Origin: Streptomyces sp. NRRL B-24484
GTDB taxonomy: Bacteria; Actinomycetota; Actinomycetes; Streptomycetales; Streptomycetaceae
NCBI RefSeq assembly: GCF_000717715.1
Contig: NZ_JOAI01000005.1
Location: forward strand, 310,001 to 374,000
Length of the DNA stretch: 64,000 nt
Direction: 5' to 3'
The notes under the pieces were generated by a model. It saw nothing but the letters and a program-made list of their open reading frames with translations, had not been told where the DNA came from and searched no databases. The position numbers and the translations under genes are program-made. Below are positions 49,361 to 56,973 of this stretch, piece after piece. Within the stretch, counting starts at the first letter, position 1. Every line of letters starts with the position of its first letter.

Positions 49361-50887
49361 GTGGCAGGGCGGGCTTCCGGCAGCACTTCGGGCGGCGGCG
49401 GCCGGGTCGGTGGCGGCGGCGGCGGCAGGGGCAGCCGGGTCGACGCGGTGGTGGTCGGCTCCGGACCGAACGGGCTCGCCGCCGCCCTGCTGCTCGCCGC
49501 GGCCGGCCTGGAGACCGTGGTGTACGAGGCCGCCGACACCGTCGGCGGCGGCATGCGCACCGCCGAGACCACCCTGCCCGGCTTCCGGCACGACCTCTGC
49601 TCGGTCGCCCACCCGATGGCCCTGGCCTCGCCGTTCTTCCGTGCCTTCGGCCTCGCCGACCGGGTCGACCTGCTGCAGCCGCCCGCGCCGTACGCGCAGC
49701 CGCTGGACGGCGCCCCCGCCGGGATCGCCTACCGGGACCTCGACCGCACCGTCGAACGCCTCGGCCGCGACGGCCGCGCCTGGCGGGCCCTGTTCGGCCC
49801 GCTGGTGGACCGCTGGCAGGGTACCGTCGACGCCGCGCTCTCCGACCAGCGCCGGCTGCCGGCCGACCCGCTGACGGCCCTCCGGCTGGGCCTGCGGGTC
49901 GCCGAGTTCGGCACCCCGGCCTGGGGTGCGCGGTTCCGCGACCCGGCCGCCCGGGCGATGCTCGCCGGCGTCGCCGCCCACGCCGTCGCCCCGCCGCGCG
50001 CCCTGGCCCCGGCCGGCGCCGGCCTGCTGCTGGCCGCCCTGGGGCACGCCGTCGGCTGGCCGGTGCCGCGCGGCGGCAGCCGGGCGATCGCCGACGCCAT
50101 GGCCGCCGAACTGGTCCGCCGCGGCGGCCGGGTCGTCACCGGCCACCGGGTCGGATCGCTCGCCGAACTCCCGCCCGCCCGGGCCGTCCTGCTCGACCTC
50201 ACGCCCGCCGGGCTGCTCCACCTCGCCGGGCGCGCCCTGCCCGAGGGGTACGCCCGGAGGCTGCGCGCCTTCCGCTACGGCCCGGCCGCCTGCAAGGTCG
50301 ACTTCGCGCTGTCCGGGCCGGTGCCCTGGGCGGACCCGGCCTGTGCCGAGGCGGGCACCCTGCACCTGTCCGGCAGCCGCGAGGAGACCGTCGCCGTGGA
50401 GCGCGAGGTCGCCGCGGGCCGCCATGCGGCGCGGCCGTACGTGCTCGCGGTGCAGCCGGGGGTCGTCGACCCGGGCCGGGCACCCGCCGGGATGCACACC
50501 CTGTACAGCTACGCCCATGTGCCGCACGGCTCGACGGTCGACGTCAGCGAGGCGGTGGAGCGGCAGATCGAGCGGTTCGCCCCCGGCTTCCGCGACCTCG
50601 TCCTCGCCCGCTCCACCACCACGGCCGCCGACCAGCAGCTGCACAACGCCAACTACGTCGGCGGCGACATCGGCGGCGGTGCGATGTCGCTGTGGCAGAC
50701 CGTCTTCCGCCCCGTCCCCGCCCTCGACCCGTACGCCACCCCCCTCGACGGCGTCTACCTCTGCTCCGCCTCCACCCCGCCCGGCCCCGGCGTCCACGGC
50801 ATGGCCGGCCTGCACGCCGCCCGCCGCGCCCTGAAGCACCGCTTCGGCCTCACCGCCGACCCGCTGGAGCACCTGGCGCAGGGCTGA
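49361..50887 (+). CDS. phytoene-desaturase-like FAD/NAD(P)-dependent oxidoreductase
   Basis: About 508 residues. After a Gly-rich leader (GGGGRVGGGGGGRGS) comes the dinucleotide-binding motif VDAVVVGSGPNGLAAALLLA with the next acidic residue in VVYEAADTVGGGMRTAE. The C-terminal FAD contact reads VYLCSASTPPGPGVHGMAG. This is the CrtI/amine-oxidase-like clade; no carotenoid gene is adjacent. The start is unclear: GTG 49361 has GAGGAG ten bases upstream, GTG 49352 is too close to it. It is separated from the RiPP exporter by a terminator, so cluster membership is doubtful. Confidence 0.85.
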   Translation: MAGRASGSTSGGGGRVGGGGGGRGSRVDAVVVGSGPNGLAAALLLAAAGLETVVYEAADTVGGGMRTAETTLPGFRHDLCSVAHPMALASPFFRAFGLADRVDLLQPPAPYAQPLDGAPAGIAYRDLDRTVERLGRDGRAWRALFGPLVDRWQGTVDAALSDQRRLPADPLTALRLGLRVAEFGTPAWGARFRDPAARAMLAGVAAHAVAPPRALAPAGAGLLLAALGHAVGWPVPRGGSRAIADAMAAELVRRGGRVVTGHRVGSLAELPPARAVLLDLTPAGLLHLAGRALPEGYARRLRAFRYGPAACKVDFALSGPVPWADPACAEAGTLHLSGSREETVAVEREVAAGRHAARPYVLAVQPGVVDPGRAPAGMHTLYSYAHVPHGSTVDVSEAVERQIERFAPGFRDLVLARSTTTAADQQLHNANYVGGDIGGGAMSLWQTVFRPVPALDPYATPLDGVYLCSASTPPGPGVHGMAGLHAARRALKHRFGLTADPLEHLAQG

Positions 50888-51041
50888 GCCCCGGCCCGAT
50901 CCGCGGAATCGCGTTGACGGGCGCGCCGACCCTGCCGGAGGCTGTCCCGGACCGTCCGTCAGGAGGCCGACCGGATCGGCCGCCCCGGGCCCGCCGGCCC
51001 GTCCCGGCAGCCCCGGGGACCACCGCTCAGGGAGGGAACCC

Positions 51042-51620
51042 GTGCAGCCACGGACCCGAGCCGCGTCGGCCCTGCTCGCGCCGGCCCTCGCCGCAACACT
51101 GCTCCTCACCGGCTGCACCCCCGGCGCGCCGCACGCCGCCACACCCGTCCCCTCGGACGGCGGGCCGAGCCACAACAACCGGATCCACACGGGCAGCGAG
51201 GCGAGCCCGTCGTACTGGGTCAGGTCGCCGACGGACCGCTTCGCCCTCCTGGTGGAGGAGTCCGGCTCGAAGGGCGATCCCGGGGGCGTCCGGCGCCGCG
51301 CGGTGATCAGGTCCTACACGCCGTCGTCCTCGTCGACCGGCGAGGGGACGCTCGGGCCGGTGGTGTGGCGCGACACCGCGGCGTACGGCACCCTCGCCGA
51401 CAGCCCGACCTTCCGGTGGGAGGACGCCGCGGACCGCGTCTGGATCGTCCTCACCCCCGGCGGGGAACCGTACCCGGCGGTGGCGATCCACGTGGTCTCC
51501 GAGGCGGGCGGCGGAGCCTGGTCCCCACGCACGGTCGACAGGTCCGAGTACGGGAACGTTCCGCGGTCGGTCCTCGGGAGCGTCCCGCAGCCGATGCGCG
51601 GGGAGCTCGGGCTGTCGTGA
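51042..51620 (+). CDS. secreted lipoprotein, unknown function
   Basis: A 192-residue protein with a signal peptide ending in the lipobox LLLTGC (Cys about 25), then a Thr/Pro-rich linker and a beta-rich body (for example FALLVEESGSKGDPGG, DRVWIVLTPGGEPYPAVAIH). GGAGGGAA precedes GTG 51042. It converges on the GrpE-like gene with a 10-bp gap. I do not recognise the domain. Confidence 0.75.
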   Translation: MQPRTRAASALLAPALAATLLLTGCTPGAPHAATPVPSDGGPSHNNRIHTGSEASPSYWVRSPTDRFALLVEESGSKGDPGGVRRRAVIRSYTPSSSSTGEGTLGPVVWRDTAAYGTLADSPTFRWEDAADRVWIVLTPGGEPYPAVAIHVVSEAGGGAWSPRTVDRSEYGNVPRSVLGSVPQPMRGELGLS

Positions 51621-51630
51621 CCGCGGGTGC

Positions 51631-52080
51631 TCAGACCGGGCCGGGCGGCGGTTCGGCGACGACGACCTCGGCGGGGCGCAGCAGCTGGTCGCCGACGCGG
51701 TAGCCGGTGCGGACGACCTCGATGCAGATCGGCTCGGTGACGACGGTGGAGCGGGTGTAGCCGACGGCGAGGTGCAGGACCGGGTCGAAGGCGTCGCCGG
51801 GTTCGCCGAAGGACTGCAGGCCGAGGGAGCCGAGCTCGGTCTCCAGGAGGTCGGCGACGGCGCCGAAGCCGTCGACCACCTCCCCGGCGACCCGGGCCCG
51901 GTCGATGGCGTCGAGCACGGGCAGTAGCCGGCCGAGCACGTTGGAGACGGCGATCTCGCGGACGGCGAGGCGGTCGCGGTGGACGCGGCGGCGGTAGTTG
52001 TCGTAGTCGGCCTTGAGGCGGCGCAGGTCCTCGTCGGGCCCGGCGTGCGGGCCCTCGCCGTCGCCTGCCGAGTGCGCCAT
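51631..52080 (-). CDS. short GrpE-like nucleotide exchange factor
   Basis: A 149-residue protein of GrpE type: LKADYDNYRRRVHRDR (about residues 21-36), the helical FGAVADLLETELGSLGLQSF, and the beta domain ending VGDQLLRPAEVVVAEPP. GrpE releases ADP from DnaK. It lacks the long N-terminal helix of the housekeeping protein, and dnaK/dnaJ are not adjacent, so it is a paralogue, perhaps for a second Hsp70. It is divergent from the zinc-ribbon-like gene. Confidence 0.85.
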   Translation of the reverse strand: MAHSAGDGEGPHAGPDEDLRRLKADYDNYRRRVHRDRLAVREIAVSNVLGRLLPVLDAIDRARVAGEVVDGFGAVADLLETELGSLGLQSFGEPGDAFDPVLHLAVGYTRSTVVTEPICIEVVRTGYRVGDQLLRPAEVVVAEPPPGPV

Positions 52081-52177
52081 GGGCGGAACTCCCTCCGGAC
52101 GGTATCCGCAGCCCCTGAAACCGGGATAATTCTGGATAAAGGGCTTGTCAAGGGCCGAGGCAGGGAGGTAGGGCGCG

Positions 52178-52543
52178 ATGATCACCGAACTGGCCGTGGA
52201 GCGGGTCGAATTCACCTGCGGGCAGTGCTGGCACCACTGGTCCGTGGACTACGACGTCCAGCACTACCGCGACGACGACGGAGGCGACTGGGAGTACTTC
52301 TCCCACGACGGCATAGGCGCGGCCTCGCCCTACACCCCGGACGGCGGGGTCCCGTGTCCGGAGTGCGGGCGGCACTGGGTCGGCCACCTGGTCGCCCGGC
52401 GGCTGGTGCCGCTGGCGGGTTCCGGCGGGTCCGTGCCGCGCCACCCGGTCGGGGACCCGGCGAGCCACCGTCCGGAGCGGCACGACGCGCCGCTGCTGTC
52501 CGGCACCGTGCGCCGCGAGCCGCACCCGACCACGCCGGGCTGA
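52178..52543 (+). CDS. hypothetical zinc-ribbon-like protein
   Basis: A 121-residue protein with CGQC (about residues 14-17) and CPEC (about 60-63), a spacing compatible with a zinc ribbon. The region between is Asp/His/Tyr-rich (YDVQHYRDDDGGDWEYF). The C-terminal third is basic and probably unstructured. GGGAGG lies upstream of ATG 52178. It is divergent from the GrpE-like gene. Function unknown. Confidence 0.68.
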   Translation: MITELAVERVEFTCGQCWHHWSVDYDVQHYRDDDGGDWEYFSHDGIGAASPYTPDGGVPCPECGRHWVGHLVARRLVPLAGSGGSVPRHPVGDPASHRPERHDAPLLSGTVRREPHPTTPG

Positions 52544-52563
52544 TCACCGGCCGTCGGCGGAGG

Positions 52564-53307
52564 TCAGCGGTCCGCGGCGACGGTCGCGTCGATGCCGGCG
52601 AGGGCGATGTCGAGCCCGGCTTCGAACTGGCTGTCGCGGGAGGCGCGCAGGCCGCCGTCCTCGGTGGGCGGCAGCAGGTCGGCGTTGTCGAGGAAGCGGG
52701 CGTCGGCCCGCTCGGCGACGCCGCGGACGACCCGGTTGAGCCCGTCCTCGTCGAGGCCGGAGGCCTTGACCCGCTGCATCCACTGCGACTCGGCGAGGGC
52801 GAAGCCGTAGACGAACTGCAGCACCAGGCCGAGGGCGCCGCCGAGCCGTGCCCCGGTGAGGCCGGTGCGGCGGATCGCGCCGATCGCGCTGGTCGAGAAG
52901 AAGAGCGCGTTGGGGCCCAGGGCGAGGAACTGGCCGACGAGTTGGGCGGCCCAGTGGTGTTCCTGCAGGCAGCGGCGGTACTCGTGGGCGAGCAGCCGCA
53001 GGTGGGCCCGCCAGTCGTCGCCATCGCCGAGCGGCGGGATCCGCATGTCACCGAAGGCCTCGTCGAGGGCGAGTTCGAGGAGTTCGTCCTTGTTGTCGAC
53101 GTACCAGTAGACCGACATGGGGGTGACGTCGAGGGCGGCGGCCAGCTTGCGCATGCTGAAGGCCTGGACGCCGTCGGCGTCGAGCAGTCCGACCGCGGTG
53201 CGCACGATCCGCTCGCGGCTGAGGCCGGCGGGCGCGCTGCCGCGGCGCCGCTCGCGGGGCGGCGCCACCCAGATGCTGACGGCCGGGTCGCGGGGCTTGT
53301 CCGCCAT
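52564..53307 (-). CDS. TetR-family transcriptional repressor
   Basis: A 247-residue regulator with HTH at about residues 33-75 (RERIVRTAVGLLDADGVQAF ... LDVTPMSVYWYVDNKDELL) and the TetR-type C-terminal ligand domain of tetracycline-repressor-like proteins. It lies 65 bp downstream of the MFS exporter gene and is read the same way. The perfect inverted repeat before the MFS gene is its likely operator, controlling both. Confidence 0.9.
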   Translation of the reverse strand: MADKPRDPAVSIWVAPPRERRRGSAPAGLSRERIVRTAVGLLDADGVQAFSMRKLAAALDVTPMSVYWYVDNKDELLELALDEAFGDMRIPPLGDGDDWRAHLRLLAHEYRRCLQEHHWAAQLVGQFLALGPNALFFSTSAIGAIRRTGLTGARLGGALGLVLQFVYGFALAESQWMQRVKASGLDEDGLNRVVRGVAERADARFLDNADLLPPTEDGGLRASRDSQFEAGLDIALAGIDATVAADR

Positions 53308-53372
53308 GCTCGTCCTTCGTGCTCGCTGCACGGCCGCCGGTGCTGCGGCCGTGCAGCGATCGTAGGGCCGGA

Positions 53373-54899
53373 TCAGCCGGCCTGGGGCACCGGCTCGGCG
53401 GGGACGGACGCGGCAGGCGGCGCACCGGCGGCCCGGCCGAGCAGCCAGGCCGCGACCAGGCCGCCGGCGAGCACCGCGGCGGCGCCGATGAGCTGGCCGG
53501 CGGTGAGGCTGTCGGCGAAGGCCGACCGGATCGTCCCGGCCGCGGAGGGGCCGCCGGCGGCGAGCGCGTCGGGCAGCGAGCGGGCGGCGGAGTCGGGCAG
53601 CCCGGCGGGCAGCGCGGCGGCGAACTTCGCGGCGAGCACGGCGCCGAGGACGGCCACGCCGAGCGAGTTGCCGAGTTCGCCGAGGGTGCCCATCAGGCCG
53701 GAGCCGACGCCGGCCTTCTCCGGCGGGATCGAGGTCATCACCGCGCCGGCCATGGCGGGCTGGGCGCAGGCGACGCCGGCGCCCATCATCACCAGGCCGA
53801 GCAGGATGCCCGGGTAGGAGCCGCCGTGGCCGAAGAGGGCGATCGCGGCGAGTCCGCCGGCCAGCAGTGAGAGGCCGGTGGCGATGGCGGTGGGCGGCGA
53901 GAGCCGGGCGGTGAGCCGCATGCCGGCGCCGGTGAGGTTGAGGGCGACCACGGTGAGGGCCATCGGGGCGGTCCGCAGACCGGCGTCGAGCGGCCCGTAG
54001 TGGAGGACGAACTGCAGGTGCTGGGTGAGCAGGAAGAGCGAGCCGCCCATGCCGAAGCTGACCAGGACGCCGCCGGAGACGGCGCCGCGGAAGCGGGCGT
54101 TGCGGAAGAACGCGAGGTCGAGCAGCGGGTGTTCGATCCGGCGCTCCCAGAGGCCGAAGGCCAGCAGGAAGAGCGCGCCGAGGCCGCCGGCGAGCAGGGT
54201 GCGGGGCGCCGTCCAGCCGTAGCCGGGGCCCTGGATGACGGCGTAGACGAGGCCGGTGAGGCCGGCCGTGGAGAGCACGGCGCCGAGCAGGTCGGGGCGG
54301 TCGCCGCGCGGGTCCTTGGACTCGGGCACCAGCCGGCCGACGGCGACCAGGCCGAGGGCGGCGACCGGCAGGTTGACCAGGAAGGTGGAGCCCCACCAGA
54401 AGTGGTTGAGCAGCAGGCCGCCGATGACCGGTCCGAGGGCGATGCCGAGCGAGGCGACGGCCGTCCAGGCGGCGATCGCCTTGGGCTGCTCGTCCGCGTC
54501 GAAGGTGCGGACGACGATGGCGAGGCTGGTGGCGAGCAGCAGGCTGCCGCCGACGCCCATGCCGGCGCGGGCCGCGATCAGCTGGCCGGGGTCGCCGGCG
54601 AGGGCCGCGGCGAGCGATCCGGCGCCGAACAGGCCGAGGCCGATCATCTGGACCTTCTTGCGCCCGTACCGGTCGGCGAGGCCGCCGGCGGCGATCAGCA
54701 GGCCCGCCTGGGCGAGCGAGTAGGCGCCGATGACCCACTGGGTCTGGGAGGTGGTGGCGCCGAGCTCCTCGGTGAGGGAGGGCACGGCGACGTTGAGGAT
54801 GGTGTTGTCGAGGATCACGACGAGCTGTGCCAGACAGATGACCGCGAGGATCACCCATCGGTCGGGGCGGCGCTGGGGATCGGTCACTGCCGGCTCCAC
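53373..54899 (-). CDS. MFS drug efflux transporter (DHA2, 14 helices)
   Basis: A 508-residue permease with 14 hydrophobic helices. It has DHA2 motif C (GIALGPVIGGLLL), motif A (GGLADRYGRKKVQMIGLGLF, about residues 72-91) and the first-helix Asp (VVILDNTILNVAVPSL). It resembles EmrB/QacA/LfrA antiporters exporting drugs with protons. GTG 54899 or GTG 54887 may be the start; the operator lies immediately upstream, so the mRNA may be nearly leaderless. It is followed by the TetR gene in one operon. Confidence 0.92.
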   Translation of the reverse strand: MEPAVTDPQRRPDRWVILAVICLAQLVVILDNTILNVAVPSLTEELGATTSQTQWVIGAYSLAQAGLLIAAGGLADRYGRKKVQMIGLGLFGAGSLAAALAGDPGQLIAARAGMGVGGSLLLATSLAIVVRTFDADEQPKAIAAWTAVASLGIALGPVIGGLLLNHFWWGSTFLVNLPVAALGLVAVGRLVPESKDPRGDRPDLLGAVLSTAGLTGLVYAVIQGPGYGWTAPRTLLAGGLGALFLLAFGLWERRIEHPLLDLAFFRNARFRGAVSGGVLVSFGMGGSLFLLTQHLQFVLHYGPLDAGLRTAPMALTVVALNLTGAGMRLTARLSPPTAIATGLSLLAGGLAAIALFGHGGSYPGILLGLVMMGAGVACAQPAMAGAVMTSIPPEKAGVGSGLMGTLGELGNSLGVAVLGAVLAAKFAAALPAGLPDSAARSLPDALAAGGPSAAGTIRSAFADSLTAGQLIGAAAVLAGGLVAAWLLGRAAGAPPAASVPAEPVPQAG

Positions 54900-54903
54900 T
54901 CTA

Positions 54904-54936
54904 TTCTACGGTGTATAAGACTTGTACACCGTAGAA
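54904..54936. promoter_or_regulatory. TetR operator-like perfect inverted repeat
   Basis: TTCTACGGTGTA (54904-54915) is perfectly mirrored by TACACCGTAGAA (54925-54936) across 9 bp, 5 bp from the MFS start. Size and symmetry fit a TetR dimer-of-dimers site. TAGAAT on the minus strand (54908-54903) could be the -10 box, so a bound repressor would cover the promoter. Confidence 0.8.
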
Positions 54937-55010
54937 GAGAGGCCGCGCGGAGCGCCACCGATTTGCGGCAACCCATCGGCCCGGCCGGGCACCAGGGGCC
55001 GGCCGGGGCG

Positions 55011-55493
55011 TCAGAGTCCGGCGCGGATCTCGTCCAGCGACTCCTGCATCAGCGCCCGCGCCCGGGTGAACCAGTCGGCCAGCACGGCGACCTCCTCCGG
55101 GCCGTAGTCGGCGAAGAGTCCGCCGAGCCGCAGGTAGAACGGCCCGTAGGCCTCCATGATCCGCTGCTGCGCCGAGGGGTCCATCGCGATCCGGACCTTG
55201 CGGCGGTCGTCCGGGTCCGGCGCGCGGCGGGCGTAGCCGGCCTTCTCCAGGCGGTTGAGGACCCCGGTGACGGCGCCGGTGGTGAGGTTGGCCCGCTCGG
55301 CCAAGTCGCCGGCGGCCAGTGACTCGCCGGCCAGCTCGGCCTCGATCAGGAAGCCGATGCAGGTCAGGTCGGTGGTGTTGAGGCCGAGTCGCGCCGCGAT
55401 GTCCTGCTGCCCGAAGTGGGCGAGGGCGATCATCCGGTCCATCGCCTGCAGGGCCTGCTCGGGGGTCGCAGCCGGGCGCGGCTTGCCTTCCAC
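55011..55493 (-). CDS. MarR-family transcriptional regulator
   Basis: A 160-residue winged-helix regulator (LAAGDLAERANLTTGAVTGV, recognition region about residues 62-81; DPDDRRKVRIAM wing). I chose GTG 55493 because AAGGAG lies seven bases upstream; an ATG at 55511 lies upstream of that site. A small palindrome overlaps the upstream region. It is divergent from the small membrane-protein gene at 55596. Likely ligand: a phenolic or drug-like compound, not identifiable. Confidence 0.88.
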   Translation of the reverse strand: MEGKPRPAATPEQALQAMDRMIALAHFGQQDIAARLGLNTTDLTCIGFLIEAELAGESLAAGDLAERANLTTGAVTGVLNRLEKAGYARRAPDPDDRRKVRIAMDPSAQQRIMEAYGPFYLRLGGLFADYGPEEVAVLADWFTRARALMQESLDEIRAGL

Positions 55494-55511
55494 GGACAGT
55501 CTCCTTAGCAT

Positions 55512-55524
55512 CTAAGTTACTTAG
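55512..55524. promoter_or_regulatory. MarR operator-like palindrome
   Basis: CTAAGTTACTTAG is symmetric except for its centre base and lies 19 bp upstream of the MarR start in an A/T-rich patch (55503-55540), a usual place for MarR autoregulation. A further half-site, TTAG, occurs at 55505. Confidence 0.5.
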
Positions 55525-55595
55525 CTCGTGAGATAAAAGTTCTGCCGGGCGCGGGCCTGCGCCGCCGACGGCACCATCACACCGTACGAGGAGAC

Positions 55596-56006
55596 ATGAG
55601 CGCACACGGCGACCACGACATGGGGCACACCGTCGCCGGCTGGACGGGCTCCCTGCTCGCCGTCGCCGGCACCGCGGTGGCCGGAACGGCGTTCGCGGCG
55701 GGCTCCACCGCCGCCCTGTGGGCGGGCCTGGCACTGCTGCCGGCCGCCGCCCTCACCACCTGGCTGCTGCACCTCGCCGGCTGGGGCAAGGCCACCGGCC
55801 CGCGGCCGCTCGGCCGCCGCGACTGGCACCTGCGCGACCGCACCGCCCGGCACGGCCACCCCGACTGCCTCGGCTGCCGCCTGGCCGGCCGCGGACGCAG
55901 CGCACCCGCTCCCGAACGGGCCGTCGCGGCGCCGGGGCGGGTGCGCGTCCAGGCGCCGCGGACCGACGCCGGGTCGGTCAGGGCAGCGTCCAGAACTGCG
56001 TCGTGA
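55596..56006 (+). CDS. small HGxxPAAW-like membrane protein
   Basis: A 136-residue protein starting MSAHGDHDMGHTVAGW, close to the His-Gly/Ala-Trp opening of small actinobacterial HGxxPAAW proteins. Two hydrophobic helices (about 18-38 and 42-62) are followed by a basic cytoplasmic tail with DCLGC. GAGGAGAC lies upstream of the ATG. Its 3' end overlaps the convergent ABM gene by 29 bp. Function unknown. Confidence 0.72.
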   Translation: MSAHGDHDMGHTVAGWTGSLLAVAGTAVAGTAFAAGSTAALWAGLALLPAAALTTWLLHLAGWGKATGPRPLGRRDWHLRDRTARHGHPDCLGCRLAGRGRSAPAPERAVAAPGRVRVQAPRTDAGSVRAASRTAS

Positions 56007-56973
56007 TCAGGTAGAAGACCGCGACCCAGAACGCGGTCGCCGCGGCGACGATGCCGAGGCCGATGCGGTTGGTCCTCGCCGCCGGTTCGTCGGGCTTCGG
56101 CCGGAGCCACCGCTTGAGCAGCCGGTTCACGTAGTACGGCATCGTGAAGAAGGTCATGATGAAGCTCGACAGCAGGTTGCCCACCAGCAGCCCGAGCCAG
56201 AGCGGCATGTGCGCCGGCGACAGCGCGAGCGTCAGCAGCACGACCGTCGGGTAGAGGCCGACCCAGACCGCCAGGGCGGTCTTGGCCTCCGAGGGCGGCG
56301 GCACCTCCCTGCCGTTCTCCTCGAAGGCGAACCAGCTGCCGAACGAGTTGTCGATCGTGTGCAGCTTGAACTCGTCGAACTTCCTGCCCTCCGCCAGGAT
56401 CTCCCGCCGCTCGGCCGACGTCAGCCAGGCGTCGAGGTGTTCGGCGTTGTCGAAGCGGTACAGCGTGGTCCACTCCTCCTGCAGTCCCTCGATCGGGCGG
56501 AAGAGCTCAGTGCCGCGGTAGCCCACGAAGGTGGACTCCTCCTGGCTCATCCGCTGCTGCCAGGCGAGGAAGTCCTCGACGTGGTTCGGGTGGACGCGGT
56601 GGGTGACCACCATGGTCACCAGCGGATCCGGCGGCCTCGCGCCGCCGCTGACCACCTGCTGGGTGGCCGGGCCGTCGAAGTAGCCGCGGCCGACGTCGAG
56701 CAGGGTCTGCCGGGTGGCGCTGTTGATCCACGCCTGCAGGTGGGCGATCGAGTCGAACCGGTACACCACGACCCAGTCCGGCTGCAGGGCCGTCGGCGGG
56801 GAGATCTCCGCACCCAGGTACCCGGTGTAGTCGGCGGCGGCGCTGTTCACGTCCAGCTGCCAGGTCGCGTACTCGCGGTCCAGTCCGGGCCGGACCTTCT
56901 GGCCGATGATGGCCGTCGCCGTCGCGCCGTCGCGCGCCTCGGTGCTCGTGCCGCTGCTCAGGTCGCTGCTCAT
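55978..56973 (-). CDS. membrane protein with two antibiotic-biosynthesis-monooxygenase (ABM) domains
   Basis: A 331-residue protein. Two ferredoxin-like ABM domains in tandem lie at about residues 20-112 (VVYRFDSIAHLQAWINSATR) and 116-205 (TLYRFDNAEHLDAWLTSAER), followed by about three membrane helices (235-330). This matches the membrane-anchored ABM group (COG3224-like), whose function is not settled. It overlaps the molybdenum enzyme gene by four bases and so is co-translated with it. It may act on or shield a quinone-like product, but that is a guess. Confidence 0.85.
   Translation of the reverse strand: MSSDLSSGTSTEARDGATATAIIGQKVRPGLDREYATWQLDVNSAAADYTGYLGAEISPPTALQPDWVVVYRFDSIAHLQAWINSATRQTLLDVGRGYFDGPATQQVVSGGARPPDPLVTMVVTHRVHPNHVEDFLAWQQRMSQEESTFVGYRGTELFRPIEGLQEEWTTLYRFDNAEHLDAWLTSAERREILAEGRKFDEFKLHTIDNSFGSWFAFEENGREVPPPSEAKTALAVWVGLYPTVVLLTLALSPAHMPLWLGLLVGNLLSSFIMTFFTMPYYVNRLLKRWLRPKPDEPAARTNRIGLGIVAAATAFWVAVFYLITTQFWTLP

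Noticed and set aside
49361..50887. FAD oxidoreductase as a certain member of the RiPP cluster
   Set aside because: A terminator hairpin at 49259-49286 separates it from the exporter operon and it has its own start region; membership is unproven.
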